From Posidonia oceanica (Eukaryota; Streptophyta; Magnoliopsida; Alismatales; Posidoniaceae): a stretch of DNA of 64,000 nucleotides. The notes under the pieces are model-generated. The model did no database searches. It saw only the letters and a program-made list of their open reading frames with translations, and had not been told where the DNA came from. Below, one piece after another: positions 33,521 through 46,000 of this stretch; within the stretch, counting starts at the first letter, position 1, and each line of letters opens with the position of its first letter. The position numbers and the translations under genes were made by a program. Location of the stretch: the NCBI GenBank assembly GCA_037176725.1, contig JAZBRS010000026.1, positions 152,035,501 to 152,099,500 on the forward strand. Direction: 5' to 3'.

Positions 33521-34039
33521 AAATGCATGCAATGCAATAAGGTCCTAAATGTGACAAGGACTAAAATGAAATATGCTAAAATGTGAGGACCTAAACGTAA
33601 GGCTAGAAATGATGCATGCAATGCAAATATGTAAAGTCCTAAATGCATTTAAGGACTAAAGTGCAATATGGCAAAATGTGAGGGCTTAAGTGCAAAGTCA
33701 TGGAGGATGCATGCAAATGGATAGAGTCCTAAATGTGTTTTGGACTAAAGTGCAATATGCAATTAATATGAGGATCTAAATGCAATGCTAGAAATGATGC
33801 ATGCATATAGTGTAGTCCTAATGTGATTTGAATGAATGAATGCATGTAAAAGGACTTAAGTGCAAATAATGCAAAACTACAGAATTAGCAATGCAATATG
33901 ATTTAAATGCTTATTTAAATGACTAAATGCATGCAAATGGACCTATGTATAAATATGCAGAATTATTGGACCTAACTGTAAAGTGGCTAAAATGCTGTGA
34001 ATGCAAAACGGTTGTAAAAAACCATTTAAATGAAAATGC

Positions 34040-34740
34040 AATGCATGAGGACTTAAATGTAATAAAACTAAAATGCTGGATTAAATGCCAAAGTAATAAA
34101 GCTCTAAAATGAATTAAATGGAATGTAATGCAAAACAGGACTAAAGTGTAATAAAACTAAAATGCTGGATTAAATGTTAATGTAGTAAAGCTCTGAAATG
34201 AAATTAAATGGAATGTAATGCAAAACAGGACTAACTTGCAATAAAAATAAAGTACTGGATTAAATGCTAAAGCAATAAAGCTCTGAAATGAAATTAAATG
34301 GAATGTAATGCAAAACAGGACTAACTTGCAATAAAAATAAAGTACTAGATTAAATGCTAAAGCAATAAAGCTCTGAAATGAAATTAAATGGAATGTAATG
34401 CAAAATAGGACTAAAGTGTATTAAATCTAAAATGTTGGATTAAATGTTAATGTAGTAAAGTTCTAAAAAGAAATAAATGAAATGCAATGTAAAAATGGAC
34501 TAAAGTGAAATAAATCTAAAATGCTGGATTAAAAGTTAATGTAGTAAAGTTCTAAAAAGAAATAAATGAAATGCAATGCAAAAATGGACTAAAGTGAAAT
34601 AAATCTAAAATGCTGGATTAAAAGTTAATGTAGTAAAGTTCTAAAAAGAAATAAATGAAATGCAATGCAAAAATGGACTAAAGTGAAATAAATCTAAAAT
34701 GCTGGATTAAAAGTTAATGTAGTAAAGTTTAAAATTCCAT
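34040..34740. repeat. 88-90-bp tandem array in solo LTR 2
   Basis: About eight units. CTCTGAAATGAAATTAAATG recurs at 34191, 34281 and 34371 (period 90). A second block with TTCTAAAAAGAAATAAATG repeats at about 88 bp from 34460 to 34740. Neighbouring units are nearly identical, so the amplification is more recent than the LTR itself. Confidence 0.85.
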
Positions 34741-36879
34741 TTAAATGAAGTGCAATACAAAAAAAAAGGACCTGGATGCAATAAAAATAAAATGCCAAAC
34801 CTAACTATAAAGAAATAAAATGTAATGAACACAACAGCTGGACCTACTTGTAATAAAACTAAAATAACAGACTAAATGTTAATGTAATAAGGTTTCAAAT
34901 GAAAAATAAATGAAATCTAACAGATAAGTGGACTCAACTGTAATAAAAATAAAGTTGCAGACTAAAACGTAATGCAACAAGGTTACAAAAAGAAATTAAA
35001 TGAAATCTAACATGTAACTGGACTAACTTGTAATAAAAGTAAAGTTGTGGACTAAAAAATAATGTACTAAAGTTCTAAAATCAATTTAAATGAAAACTAG
35101 TACTAGACAGGACCTGTTAGCAATAAAACGAAACTAAAAGATTTAATCGTAATGTAATAAAGTTTTGAAAGAGAAATTAAATGAAAACCAAAATTAGACA
35201 GGACCTGTTAGCAATAAAATGAAACTAAAGGACTAAATCATAATGCAGTGCAAAAGTAATAAGATAAGAAGAAAATAAACGAATCAAAACATTCGAAAGC
35301 AAAGAAATAAAATAAAGGAACAGTGGCCCGAGGTTCGCCGGGGAAGACGACCTCGGGGCAGTGCTGGAGGGGGCCGGCGGAGCTGTGGTGAGGTCTAGAA
35401 GTTGGAGGCGGTCGTCCCGGAGGCATAGGAGGTCTCAGCCAGGCAGGGCGCTGCTCGGAGCGCTCCCCCAACGTCGGTGAGTTGTGGCGGCTCTGTCCAA
35501 GGCAGGGGCGCTGCTGGAAGCAGCGGAGGAAGGCAGGCGAGGCTCGGGCGAGTTGACGGAGGTGCGGAGGGTGCTTGGGGTCGATCTAGATGGTCGGAGG
35601 CGGAGTGTCACGGCGGGGCGTCGTTTCTGTCGACGTGCTGTTGCCGGAGAAGAAGACATACGCCGGCGAAGTGGAAACGATAGAAACAGAAGTAGAACGG
35701 GCATCTAACGGCACAGGAAGTAAGAAGAGCATCCTATAATTATCATGGTGAGGTCTCTTACCTGAAAACGTGGCAAAAGGAGGCCAGTGACGTCGAGTTG
35801 CAGCGGCTCCAGTAGCTCCAGGTGGTGGCGTTGCTGGATGAGGTGGAGGAGGCTTGGCGCGATCTGGGCAAGTCGACGGAGGTGCGGAGGAAGTCTGAGA
35901 GCCGATGAATTGCTCGTTCTTCTCCTCTACAACTGGAAAGAAAAAAGTGGGTGCTCACAGTGTTTTTCTAAACTCTTTCGCTCTGTAGCTCTCACCGGGG
36001 ATCCAAGCCTGCAGGTGGGTTCATGGGTGGTTCCTGGAGGTGGAGAGCGATGGAGGAATTGTGGGGCAAGGAAGGACAAGCCGGTGAGCTCTGGAAGGAG
36101 GAGAATTTTTCTAGGGTGCCCGAGAAGTGAATTCTGGGCGCAAGTTTTATTGGGTGAGGAGATGAGGAGGACCACCGGATCTGGGGAGGAGGAACGGGTG
36201 GCCATGATGGTGGAGGAGGTGGTCTGGTGATTGCCCAAACGCACGGGTGTGAGATTGGAGAGAGAGTTTACAGTGGGCACAATGAGGAGGGAAGATGGGT
36301 TGTCACTTGGCTGGCAATTGGTGTGCAATGAGGTTGGGTTGGTTGTTGTGTGGTGGGCTGCAGTAAGGTGGAGTTGGGTGCAGCTTGGTGCTGTGTCGTG
36401 CAATTGGGTTGGGTTGGTCGTGCAGTGGTGTTGAGTCGGGTTGGGTGCAGAGGTGGTGGTGAGTGCAGTGAGGGTGTGGTTGGGTTTTGCTGAGTGTGGT
36501 GGTGAGTGCAGTGAGGGTGTGGTTGGGTTTTGCTGAGTGTGGTGGTGGCAGGAGTGCTGTGCTGTGAGGAGAGGAGGGAAAGAGGAGGAAAAGAAAAAGA
36601 GAGGGTGTCAGGCCAGTGGGTGAAAGAAAAGAAAAAAGAGAGATGGAGGAGGAATGGGCCGGACCGGGCCAAAAGGAAAGAAATGAGAAAAGAAAGAAAT
36701 AAAAAAAGAAGAGGAAGAAAAGAAGAAGAAGAAGAAGAAGAAGAAGAAGAAGAAGAAAGAAAAGAATGAAAAGAAAAAAGAAAGGGTTGGGCTTGGGCTT
36801 AGGTTTGTGTGAGTGGGTGTGACCTAGGATTTCTAGGGTTTTGGTTGTAGGTTTAGATGTGGGAAAGAGAGGTTAATGG

Positions 36880-37160
36880 GCTTGGTGTTGGGCCTTGGTT
36901 GTGGGCCTTAAATGGGCTTAGGGTTTGGGTGTAGGGTTTAGGGTTTTGAATGGAATTTGGGTTTGGGGTTTAAGTGGATGGGTTTAGGGTTTAGGGTTTT
37001 GAATGGCATTTGGGTTTGGGGTTTGAGTGGATGGGTTTAGGGTTTAGGGTTTTGAATGGTATTAGGGTTTGGGATTTGAGTGGATGGATTTTGAATGGAA
37101 TTTGGGTTTGGTGTTTGAATGGATGGGTTTTGAATTGAATTTGGGTTTGGGGTTTGAGTC
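36880..37160. repeat. Telomere-like 75-bp repeats in solo LTR 2
   Basis: Units of about 75 bp each carry one or two TTTAGGG motifs (GGGTTTAGGGTTTAGGGTTTT) followed by GAATGG-ATTTGGGTTTGGGG. At least three units share this order. TTTAGGG is the plant telomere unit; here it is interspersed with other sequence, so this is not a telomere. Confidence 0.75.
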
Positions 37161-37575
37161 CACCAGAGAAGAGCCATCAATCCTGGAGTCAAAATGGGGT
37201 GTCTACAGATACCAACAGCGCTACTGAGCACATAGATTGCATGTTTTGTTTTCTCTCATGCATCATGATATCTTAAGCACACATTTAAGCATACTAAAGC
37301 ATTCCTAGCATAGCATAGCATTCATTCCGCACATGCGAGCGAGATTAGCCTAGAAAGACCGCTCCTCGGGCGTATTGGGGGTGCCTAACACCTTCCCCAT
37401 GCGTAATAGGAGTCTTTACCCTTTCTCTTGGCCCGCAATGACCATTGTGTCTGCATCCATTGGCACGAGTCATACATTTAGCATCATATTGCATGCATAT
37501 CATTGTTTTTTCTCGATTTTCCTCGTCTTCCGACAATAGACTAAGTGGCGACTCCCTTTTGCTTTATCTTTGTGT

Positions 37576-38135
37576 TCTCTTTATCTTTTTATTTCCCTTA
37601 TCATTTTATCGATGTTTTCCTCGAGTCGAACTCTCCTCAGATACACCATTAGCCGTGACCTTCTTATCCCCGGTCGGCCGCCTGCGAGCTTTGGCAGCGT
37701 GCGCCTGCGTTGCATCGAGAGACAGTCACAGGAAAGTGGCGACTCCACTGAGGAAACCAGACTTGACCTTACTCTTTATCTTTTTATTCCCTCTTATCAT
37801 TTTATCGGTGTTTTCCTCGAGTCGAAACTTCCTCGGATCCACCATTAGCCGTGGCTTTCTTCTCCCCATCAGATGCCTACGAGCTTTGGCAGCGTGCGCC
37901 CGCGTCGAATCGAAAGACGGTCACAGGAAAGTGGCGACTCTGCTAGGGAAACCAGACTTGATCTTACCCTTTATCTTTTATCATTTTATCGGTGTTTTCC
38001 TCGAGTCGATCTCTCCTCGAATACACCATTAGCCGTGGCCTTCTTCTCCCCCGGTCGGGCACCTACGAGCTTTGGCAGCGTGCGCTTGCGTCGCATCGAG
38101 AGACGGTCACAAGAAAGTGGCGACTCTGTTGGGGA
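37576..38135 (+). repeat. Triplicated LTR end plus primer-binding site
   Basis: Three direct copies of about 153-195 bp begin CTTTATCTTTT(TATTCCC) near 37578, 37770 and 37966. They run through TTTTCCTCGAGTCGA, ACCATTAGCCGTG, GAGCTTTGGCAGCGTGCG and GTCACA(G/A)GAAAGTGGCGACTC. Each ends in a site of primer-binding type: 37737 (TGGCGACTCCACTGAGGA), 37932 (TGGCGACTCTGCTAGGGA) and 38118 (TGGCGACTCTGTTGGGGA). The other Tat LTR (54455-59582) has one copy. Confidence 0.88.
38118..38135 (+). other. Primer-binding site of gag-only Tat element A
   Basis: TGGCGACTCTGTTGGGGA, 6 nt after the LTR end. This is the kind of site I know from Tat/Ogre elements (usually ascribed to tRNA-Arg). It clearly differs from the initiator-Met sites of the Tekay copies. 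Confidence 0.8.
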
Positions 38136-39236
38136 TTCTAGACTCCGACTTTCGTTTCGCTTTCTCGCTTACTTGGCTTTCGCTTTTGCATGCCTTTTTG
38201 CTTACGCTTGCTTTATCTTTGCTTGCTTTATCATGCTTAATTCATGCCTTATTGCTCACTCATTGCCATGCTTACTTGCTTCTTGAGTGGTGATTGCTTA
38301 CTTGCACACTTATGCCATGTCACCACTTGCATATATTCTGCAGCATGCCTTTTGATGTGATGAATGCTTCTTTTCACCATCATGCACACAACACATTCGC
38401 ACATGCCATGCACATGCCTTTTGCTTGATGTATGATGCTTACATGCCATGATTCCATGTTTCTTTCCCCTTTTGCATATGCCATGCCTAGGACATTAGAG
38501 ACATATCTGCATCCCCTCTGGCTTAATTTAAAAGTAGCAAATAAAGCCAAACAGTAACACTTAAGTATAACTAGAGTCGAACTTGCAATTTTTCCCCTCT
38601 GGCTAAATAAAATGCAAGTAAAACACTTAACAGCATCTTTGCATGAATGGACATCTTAGAGAGCATGCATCTTTTCATCCCTGAGTCCACCCATTAGTCT
38701 GAGAAGGATAGGTCCGGTCTCTTTGATCCGTTGCTTTGGCAATGGGACGAGTTGGTCAGTCTATCCCCCCTAGTCTGGGGTCGTGTCGGTATTAGTAGAG
38801 GGTACAACCCATGCTTTGGCACGGTCGAGGTTCCCAACACACCACCCGTTACTGCCTGAGCTTTGGCTAGGATCTAGATGGGACCTACTTTTTTGACTCG
38901 AGTCAATAAACCTATACCCCTGTAAGCTTGTCTGAGTATTCAGCCTACTCAGGACATACATGGTGAGAGAGCGCAGATTAGGACATTCATCTACATGTAT
39001 GACATTCATATCACCATAACCACTTGCATTTTTGTCCAGGTGCTAACCTGATTTGCTTTGCCTGTCCGTAAGTAGGTGTGAGGTCCTCAGCTAGAGCTCG
39101 AGCATCTCTGTCCTGGACAGCTCCCCGTGGTCCCCCTCTCTTTCCGGGCTATTCGTCGTCTTCGACGATAGTTCGTCCTAGGACTCATGCGTCTTCTTTT
39201 CGCCGCAGCCCTGTCCTTGCCTGCTCACGGTCAGGC
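38136..39236 (+). other. Leader between primer-binding site and gag, Tat element A
   Basis: About 1.1 kb without a long frame. Blocks such as TCTGAGAAGGATAG and AGAGGGTACAACCCATGC recur in the leader of element B (60224, 60319), so the leader is conserved in the family. Ogre elements carry an extra ORF here; none is visible, which favours another Tat branch. Confidence 0.6.
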
Positions 39237-41492
39237 ATGGCCCAGCATGCCAGCGAGCCTCTTGCTTCTTTTGCACTAGAGGAGTTTTCGACTTTGGTCC
39301 CTCCTACTACTGCAGTTTCCCCTTCTCTCCATGCATTCCGTTTCCAGTTGCATGACAATCTTCTGCATGCCACAAGGGAACTGCGGGTCATAGTCGGTCC
39401 GGAGCCCGTCACCGATTCTGTCACGGTGACTGCCACTCGGGCTCTGGATACCCCTCCTTTTGTCCCTTCTTTGGGCTTTCTTGTTTCAGGAACTCAGCCG
39501 GCTGCAGCTACTTCTACTGTAGGGTTTGCCCCTCTCGGCACTTTTGTTTTCGTGCCCCCTTCAACAGCCATACCTTTACATCCCGGCTCGTCGGTAGACG
39601 AGTCCTCTGCCATGCGAGCGCAACATCTGTGGGCTATGACCCAGAGGTTGCAAGGCATGGCCATTCCTTCCGGTCCTGCTCCCTCTTTTCTACATCCTCT
39701 CTTGACCCCTAAGGTTACGGTGCAGTCCTCTGTAGTTTGGTAGGCTCACCACACTACATTTCCACCCGTACCACCGCCCCAGCACCTCACAGCTTCGGCG
39801 ATGGGGGTGCATTATCGGCCTCCTGCACTTACACAGCACTTTGCACAGCATGCAACTCCGTAATTTGGTGGCCAGTTCCCCAGATTGGCAGGAGCACAGC
39901 ATCTCCTAAGCCCATTGCTCGGAACCGTACCAGTGCAACAGCTGCAGCTCCCATACACTGCACAACACACTGCACAACATGCCTATTACTCATCCCCTTT
40001 GCATCAGAATATTCAAGCTCCAACATACATATCACCACACTTTACACCCTCACACGGGTATGCTGGCCCTCATGCTACGACACTAGGTGGCGTGATGGGG
40101 GGTCCGGAGGAGCGCTTTCGCGCGACCCACACAGCATACGCAGTTCTTGCCTCAGCTGCACCACTCTCATCAGCAGCAACCTCAGACGCCCTCCTGACCA
40201 AGATCGGCGATCTAGAGAGAGCACTTCGTCAAGTGCAAGGCACGGACCACCAGTCCTACCAATTCCGGGACCTCTGCTACTTTCGAAAGGAGATACTCCC
40301 TACGAACTTCCGCATCTTGGAATTTGAAAAATACAATGGTAGAGACTGCCCAATCTCTCATCTGAAGGCGTACTGCAGCGACCTCGTCCAGCTCCAACAT
40401 GACGATAGGTTGCTGATTCGCTTGTTCCAAAAGAGTCTGGCCGGCCCTGCTCTTAAGTGGTTCATATCACTTGACATGGCTATCGTCAAAACTTGGTGCG
40501 ACCTTTCCCAGGCGTTCATGGAACAATATTCCTTCAACCTTGACTTGATCCCTAAGCACGAGGATCTTGTTGCTCTTCAGCAGAAGCCCCATAAACCATT
40601 CGAGGAGTATGTCGGTCGCTGGTGCACCTTGGCCTCCCAGGTCAAAGATAAACTCTCGGAAGAGGAGTCTATTGAGATTATCACCAGGGGAGCGCAACCA
40701 GCGATTGGGGGACTGCTTAGCATCCAGCCTATCCCTAGTTTTGCATCGCTGACCCGGGTTGGCACTCGCGTGGACAGAGCATTGCGGAGTGAACACTTCC
40801 CTGCACTCACTGAATATGCGAAGCAAGCTACCACCTCCAACAATAGCAGTAAGAAAGGCATCAATGATTCCGACGTCTACTACCACAAGAAACCGACCGT
40901 CGCTTGCATCGACTCTCCTGCAAAGCTTCCCCCTGCTGAGAACCAGCCCGGTTCACCTCAGTTTGCATCTGCACTTAGTTTTCCACACACTGCCACCGTT
41001 GAGCCGATGCATCACATCGCGCCAGCTTGGCAAGGACAACAGCCTAAGCAAAGACGAGGCCGCCGCACTGAGAGCGACTTCACCCCAGTTGGTGCACCGC
41101 TAAGCGCTATCTTTCCTTAGGTTGTGTCACTTCTGAGACTCCTAGAAACTCGCCCGCCACCAAACCCTCTTCCATGGTGGTACGATGCAAGCACGTACTG
41201 CGATTACCATCGAGCCACGGGGCACTCGATGGATAATTGCCATACCCTGCGGGATGTCATTCAAAGCTTCATTGACAGCGGAGTCCTTCTTGTCAATGCA
41301 CAGGAGGCTGCACACACATCTGCACCTGCATACCCTAGCATAGCCAGCCTTTCCGAGCCTGAGCTTGTCAGCTCCGAGGACCCTAGGACCTCAGGGGTCT
41401 ATTTTCTTTCTCCCGTCGTTGCTGATTCCAGCCTTTCCTTGATGGATCCCTCTGATCACATCGATTTGATCTTTTCTCCTGCTTTTCCCTAG
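39237..41492 (+). pseudogene. gag: Gag of Tat-lineage element A
   Basis: One frame from ATG 39237 to 41492 (about 750 codons) with stops at 39741 (TAG), 39861 (TAA) and 41118 (TAG). The N-terminal part is rich in Pro, Ser, Thr and Gln. The Retrotrans_gag capsid domain spans about 40200-40800 (R-Q-V-Q-G-T-D, F-Q-K-S-L-A-G-P-A-L-K-W-F, F-M-E-Q-Y-S-F-N). The C-terminal part has W-Y-D-A-S-T-Y-C-D-Y-H-R-A-T-G-H-S-M-D-N-C, a CX2HX5HX4C zinc-binding pattern usual in Tat gag. No protease, RT or integrase follows, so the element depended on others. Confidence 0.85.
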
Positions 41493-43070
41493 CCTTGTTC
41501 GCCAGGGGGGCGGGCGGTGGGGCTCAGCTTAGAGAGCTCGCCTATCTGCCGAGCACCGGCCCGAGTCTACAAGCACAACACCTTGGATCCCAATAGAGGC
41601 TTGGATCAATAGCAGCACAGGCAGTAACAATCTCAACGACCACAACAGTACTACCAGAGCAATCAACAACAGAAAGCAGCAAACAATGGGGACCAGTGTC
41701 GTATCCTTTGCCTGTTTCTTTTCTTGCATTCCTTTCTTTCAAAAAATTGAAAAATCAAAAAATCAAAAAGCAAACAGTCAAAAAAATAAAAAAAAAAAGC
41801 AGAAAACCTAAAAGCACAAACATCTTGCATGCCAATCATTGGCTCGATGAGGAAAATCGAAAAAGCAAGCCTGCTAGAAGGAGAGAGTCATCCCTTCTCA
41901 ATTGTCACTACCTAGATGACTAGGTAAGTGAGAGAGCCACCATCCATCAAGAGTAGGGCGAAGTGTCCAAACTCCGTACGGGGCCTGCACCTCCCAGAGG
42001 GAGAAGAAAATGTTAGGACGACTGAGAGAGTGAGCCTGAAAGAATGCGAATTCGCATGGGCATAAAAGAAAAACATGCAGACAGAAGGCGAAGACAGAAG
42101 TCAGCCCAAGAGAGGGACGCGAGGATTAGCCTTATCCCCACCATACCTTGGAGAGGAGTCGGAGCATGCACCTGGACAACCCTCATCTCTAGAGGGACTT
42201 GCCACCCCTTTCTACAGCAAAAGCCCCAGTCTAGACCAGGCGCCTATTCACCTCCAAAGTCAGGGATTGAGCGAACCCGAGCGTCCATGAGGAAGCAGAA
42301 AAGAAGAAAATCTCAAAAGAGCAGGTGTAGGGCTCAAAAGAGTTTGGCACGGAGTCCAATCCATCACCTACTGAGAGCTTGAGCGTCACCACCCACCAAG
42401 GAGAGCCACCCACAACTTGTGAGTCCTGGTAGGGTCATTCGAGTCGAGGGTTTCCTCCTCCTTTCAGCAAGCATAAATGCTTTCCATCATAACTGAGGGC
42501 AGACAAATAAAAACCTCTAATAATCAATCATCTTGCTTGAATACTTGCAATACTTGCCTGTTTATGCATAACCTCGCAGGATCAACTCCAGCATTTCCGA
42601 CCAGGGGCATATCAGGCGCTTCCTGGTCAGGGCACGTATATCAGAGCACATTCAGAACAAGTCTACTATAGCCAACAGTGCAAACCCATCAGCTTCTATC
42701 AACGCACAGATCTGGCACAGAACTGCGAGCCCAGAGCGGCACTGCAGACGTTCCATGTTCCCCAAGCATCAAGTGTGGATATTAAGCATGGACAACAAGC
42801 ATTGACAACTAGCGACACCACTCTCTCTGCAGTCAGCAACAAGCAAACCCGCCGTCGGAGATGAGTATCAGCGAACAAGCGTCATCCAGTGCCTAAACCA
42901 GCATTCAGCAGCAGCGGTCCAGGGGCACCTGCAGACCAGACTCCTTGGCCGACTTCTCTCGGCAAAACTAGCCGGCATGCCCCCTTTGCCTTCACATCTC
43001 CCTTTGTCACGTTCGCCTACAAAGCGAACCTTTCTGCGTCTCGATACTAGGGGCATCTCGTTTGTTCTTT
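41493..43070 (+). other. Non-coding 3' region of element A in place of pol
   Basis: It holds an A-rich tract (41737-41815, AAAATCAAAAA type) and a segment with AAAAACATGCAGACAGAAGGCGAAGACAGAAG (split here by order: AAACATGCAGACAGAAGG then CGAAGACAGAAG) near 42070. Comparable blocks occur in the same order after the gag of element C (51360-51540 and 51900-51970). Short frames are present, but none resembles pol or any protein I know. Confidence 0.6.
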
Positions 43071-46000
43071 GATATCGATTCACTTTCCATCTCTGCGTTT
43101 TGTCACAGATAGGCTTCTTGGTTGACAATTCGCTTTCTGCCTCTGCGTTTTGTCAACGGTAGGCTTCTCGGTTGACAATTTGCTTTTTGCCTCTGTGTTT
43201 TGTCACCGGCAGGCTTCTCAGTTGACAATTCGCTTTCCACCTCTGCGTTTTGTCAGCGGCAGATTTCTCAATTGACAATTCGCTTTCCGCCTCTGCGTTT
43301 TGTCATCGGCAGGCTTCTCGGTTGACAATTCGCTTTCCGCCTCTGCGTTTTGTCACCTGCAGGGTTCTCGATTGACAATTTGCTTTCCGCCTCTACGTTT
43401 TGTCACCGACAGGCTTCTCGGTTGACAATTCGCTTTCCACCTCTATGTTTTGTCACCGGTAGGCTTCTCGGTTGACAATTCGCTTTCCGCCTCTACATTT
43501 TGTCACCAGCAGGCTTCTCGATTGACAATTCGCTTTCCACCTCTGCGTTTTGTCACCAACAGGCTTCTCAGTTGACAATTCGCTTTCCGCCTCTGCGTTT
43601 TGTCAACGGCAGGCTTCTCGGTTGACAATTCGCTTTCCGCCTCTGCGTTTTGTCACCTGCAGGGTTCTCGGTTGACAATTTGCTTTCCGCCTCTGCATTT
43701 TGTCACCGACAGGCTTCTCGGTTGACAATTCGCTTTCCACCTCTATGTTTTGTCACCGGTAGGCTTCTCGGTTGACAATTTGCTTTCCGCCTCTGCGTTT
43801 TGTCACCGGTAGGTTTCTTAGTTGACAATTCTCTTTCTGCCTCTGCATTTTGTCACCGGCAGGCTTCTCAATTGACAATTCACTTCCGCCTCTGTGTTTT
43901 GTCACCGGCAGGCTTCTCGGTTGACAATTCGCTTTCTGCCTCTGCGTTTTGTCACCAACAGGCTTCTCGGTTGACAATTCGCTTTCCGCCTTTGCGTTTT
44001 GTCATCGGCAGGCTTCTCGATTGACAATTCGCTTTCCGCCCTTGCGTTTTGTCATCGACAGGCTTCTCGGTCGACAATTCGCTTTCTGCCTCTGTGTTTT
44101 GTCACCGATATGCGTCTCGACGGACAATTTGCTTTTCGCCTCTATGTTTTGTCGCCAATATGCGTCTCGGTCGACAACTCGCTTTCCAGCCCCACGTTTT
44201 GTCACCGATATGCGTCTCGGTCAACAACTCGCTTTCCAGCACCACGTTTTGTCACCGATATGCGTCTCGGTTGACAACTCGCTTTCCAGCTCTACGTTTT
44301 GTCACTGATATGCGTCTCGGTCGACAACTCGTTTTCTAGCTCTGCGTTTTGTCACCGATATGCGTCTCGATCGACAACTCACTTTCCAGCCCTACGTTTT
44401 GTTGCCGATATGCGTCTTGGTTGACAACTTGCTTTCCAGCTCTGCGTTTTGTCGCCGATATGCGTCTCGGTTGACAAACTCGCCTCCCGCTCCGCATTTT
44501 GTCACCGATATGCGTCTCGGCGGACAAACTCGCTCTCCTGCTCCGCGTTTTTGTCACCGATATGCATCTCAATTGACCAACTCGCCTCCCGCTCCGTGTT
44601 TTGTCACTGATATGCGTCTCGGTTGACAAACTCACCTCCTGCTCTGCGTTTTGTCACTGATATGCATTTCGGTTGACAAACTCGCCTCCTGCTCCGCGTT
44701 TTTGTAATCGATATGTGTCTCGGTTGATAAACTCGCCTCCCGCTCTGCGTTTTGTCACCGATATGCATCTCAGTTGACAAACTCGCCCTCCTGCTCTGCG
44801 TTTTTGTCACCGATATGCGTCTCGGTTGACCAACTCGCCTCCCGCTTCACGTTTTGTCACCGATATGCGTCTCGGTTGGCAAACTCGCCTCCCGCTCCGC
44901 GTTTTGTCACTAATATGTGTCTCAATTGACAAACTCGCCTCCCGCTCTGCGTTTTGACACCGATATGCATCTCGATTGACAAACTCGCCTCTCGCTCTGC
45001 ATTTTGTCACCGACATGCGTCTCGGCTGACAAACTCGCCCTCCTGCTCCACGTTTTTGTCACCGATATGTGTCTCGGATGACAAACTCGCCTCTCGCTCT
45101 GCGTTTTGTCACCGATATGCGTCTCGGTTGACAAACTCGCCTCCTGCTCCGCGTTTTGTCATCGATATGAATCTCGGTTGACAAACTCGCCACTCACTCC
45201 GCGTTTTGTCACCGATATGTGTCTCGGTTGACAACTCGCCTCCAGCTCTGTGTTTTGTTGCCAATATGCGTCTCGGTTGACAACTCGCTTTCCAGCTCTG
45301 CGTTTTGTCGTCGATATGCGTCTCGGTCAACAACTCGCTTTCCAGCTCCGCGTTTTGTCATCAATACACGTCTCGGTTGACAACTAGCTTTCCGACTCTG
45401 TGTTTTGTCACCGACTTGCGTCTCGATTGACAAACTCGCCTCCTGCTCCTCGTTTCTGTCACCGATATGCGTCTTGGTTGACAAACTTGCATCCCACTCC
45501 GCGTTTTGTCACTGATATGCATCTCAATCGACATACTCGCCCTCCTGCTCTGCGTTTTTATCACCGATATGCGTCTCGACTGACATACTTGCCCTCCTGC
45601 TCCACATTTTTGTCACCGATATGCGTCTCGATTGACCAACTCGCCTCCCACTCCGCATTTTGTCACCGATATGCGTCTCGTTTGACAAACTCGCCTCCCT
45701 CTCTGCGTTTTTGTCACTGATATGCGTCTCGATTGACAATTCGCTTTCCGCCCTGTGTTTTGTCAATGGCAGGTTTCTCGGTTGACAGTTCGCTTTCCTT
45801 CTCTGCGTTTTGACACCGGCAGGCTTCTCGGTTGACAATTCGCTTTTCGCCTCCACGTTTTGTCATCGAAAGGCTTCTCGGTTGACAATTCGCTTTCTGC
45901 CTCTGCGCTTTGTCACTGGCAGGCTTCTCGGTTGACAATTCGCTTTCCTCCTCTGCGTTTTGTCGTCGATATGCGTCTCGGTCGACAACTCGATTTCCAG

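Larger units (their letters stand above)
31966..37207 (-). mobile_element. Solo LTR 2 of a Tat-related family, 5.24 kb
   Basis: The same family as solo LTR 1, in the same orientation, ending TGTCTACA at 37207. Flanks are AATAC (31961-31965) and GATAC (37208-37212), a target duplication with one mismatch. Host LTR sequence resumes with CAACAGCGCTACTGAG, as in other copies. It is about 2 kb longer than solo LTR 1 because of expanded 36-bp and 88-90-bp tandem repeats and a 115-bp terminal duplication. It includes a gapless (AAG)n run at about 36721-36757. Confidence 0.85.
27751..38111 (+). mobile_element. Tat-lineage LTR, + strand, 5'-truncated and split by two solo LTRs
   Basis: The own sequence of this LTR is 27751-27932, 31126-31965 and 37213-38111. 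Removing the two inserts, with their target duplications, joins stretches collinear with the complete LTR at 54455-59582: the ATTGCATT/TTAGGTCC repeats, the CAGCGCTACTGAGCACATAG block, the GTGCCTAACACCTTCCCC block, GTGGCGACTC and CCTCGAGTCGA. The start (TGTTGACACC) is lost at the junction with the Tekay 3' LTR. It ends GTCACA, 6 nt before a primer-binding site at 38118. It is the 5' LTR of the gag-only element that follows. Confidence 0.82.

Noticed and set aside
35787..36403. Opposite frames of 147 and 158 codons
   Set aside because: GC-rich part of solo LTR 2; low-complexity peptides on both strands, no domain.
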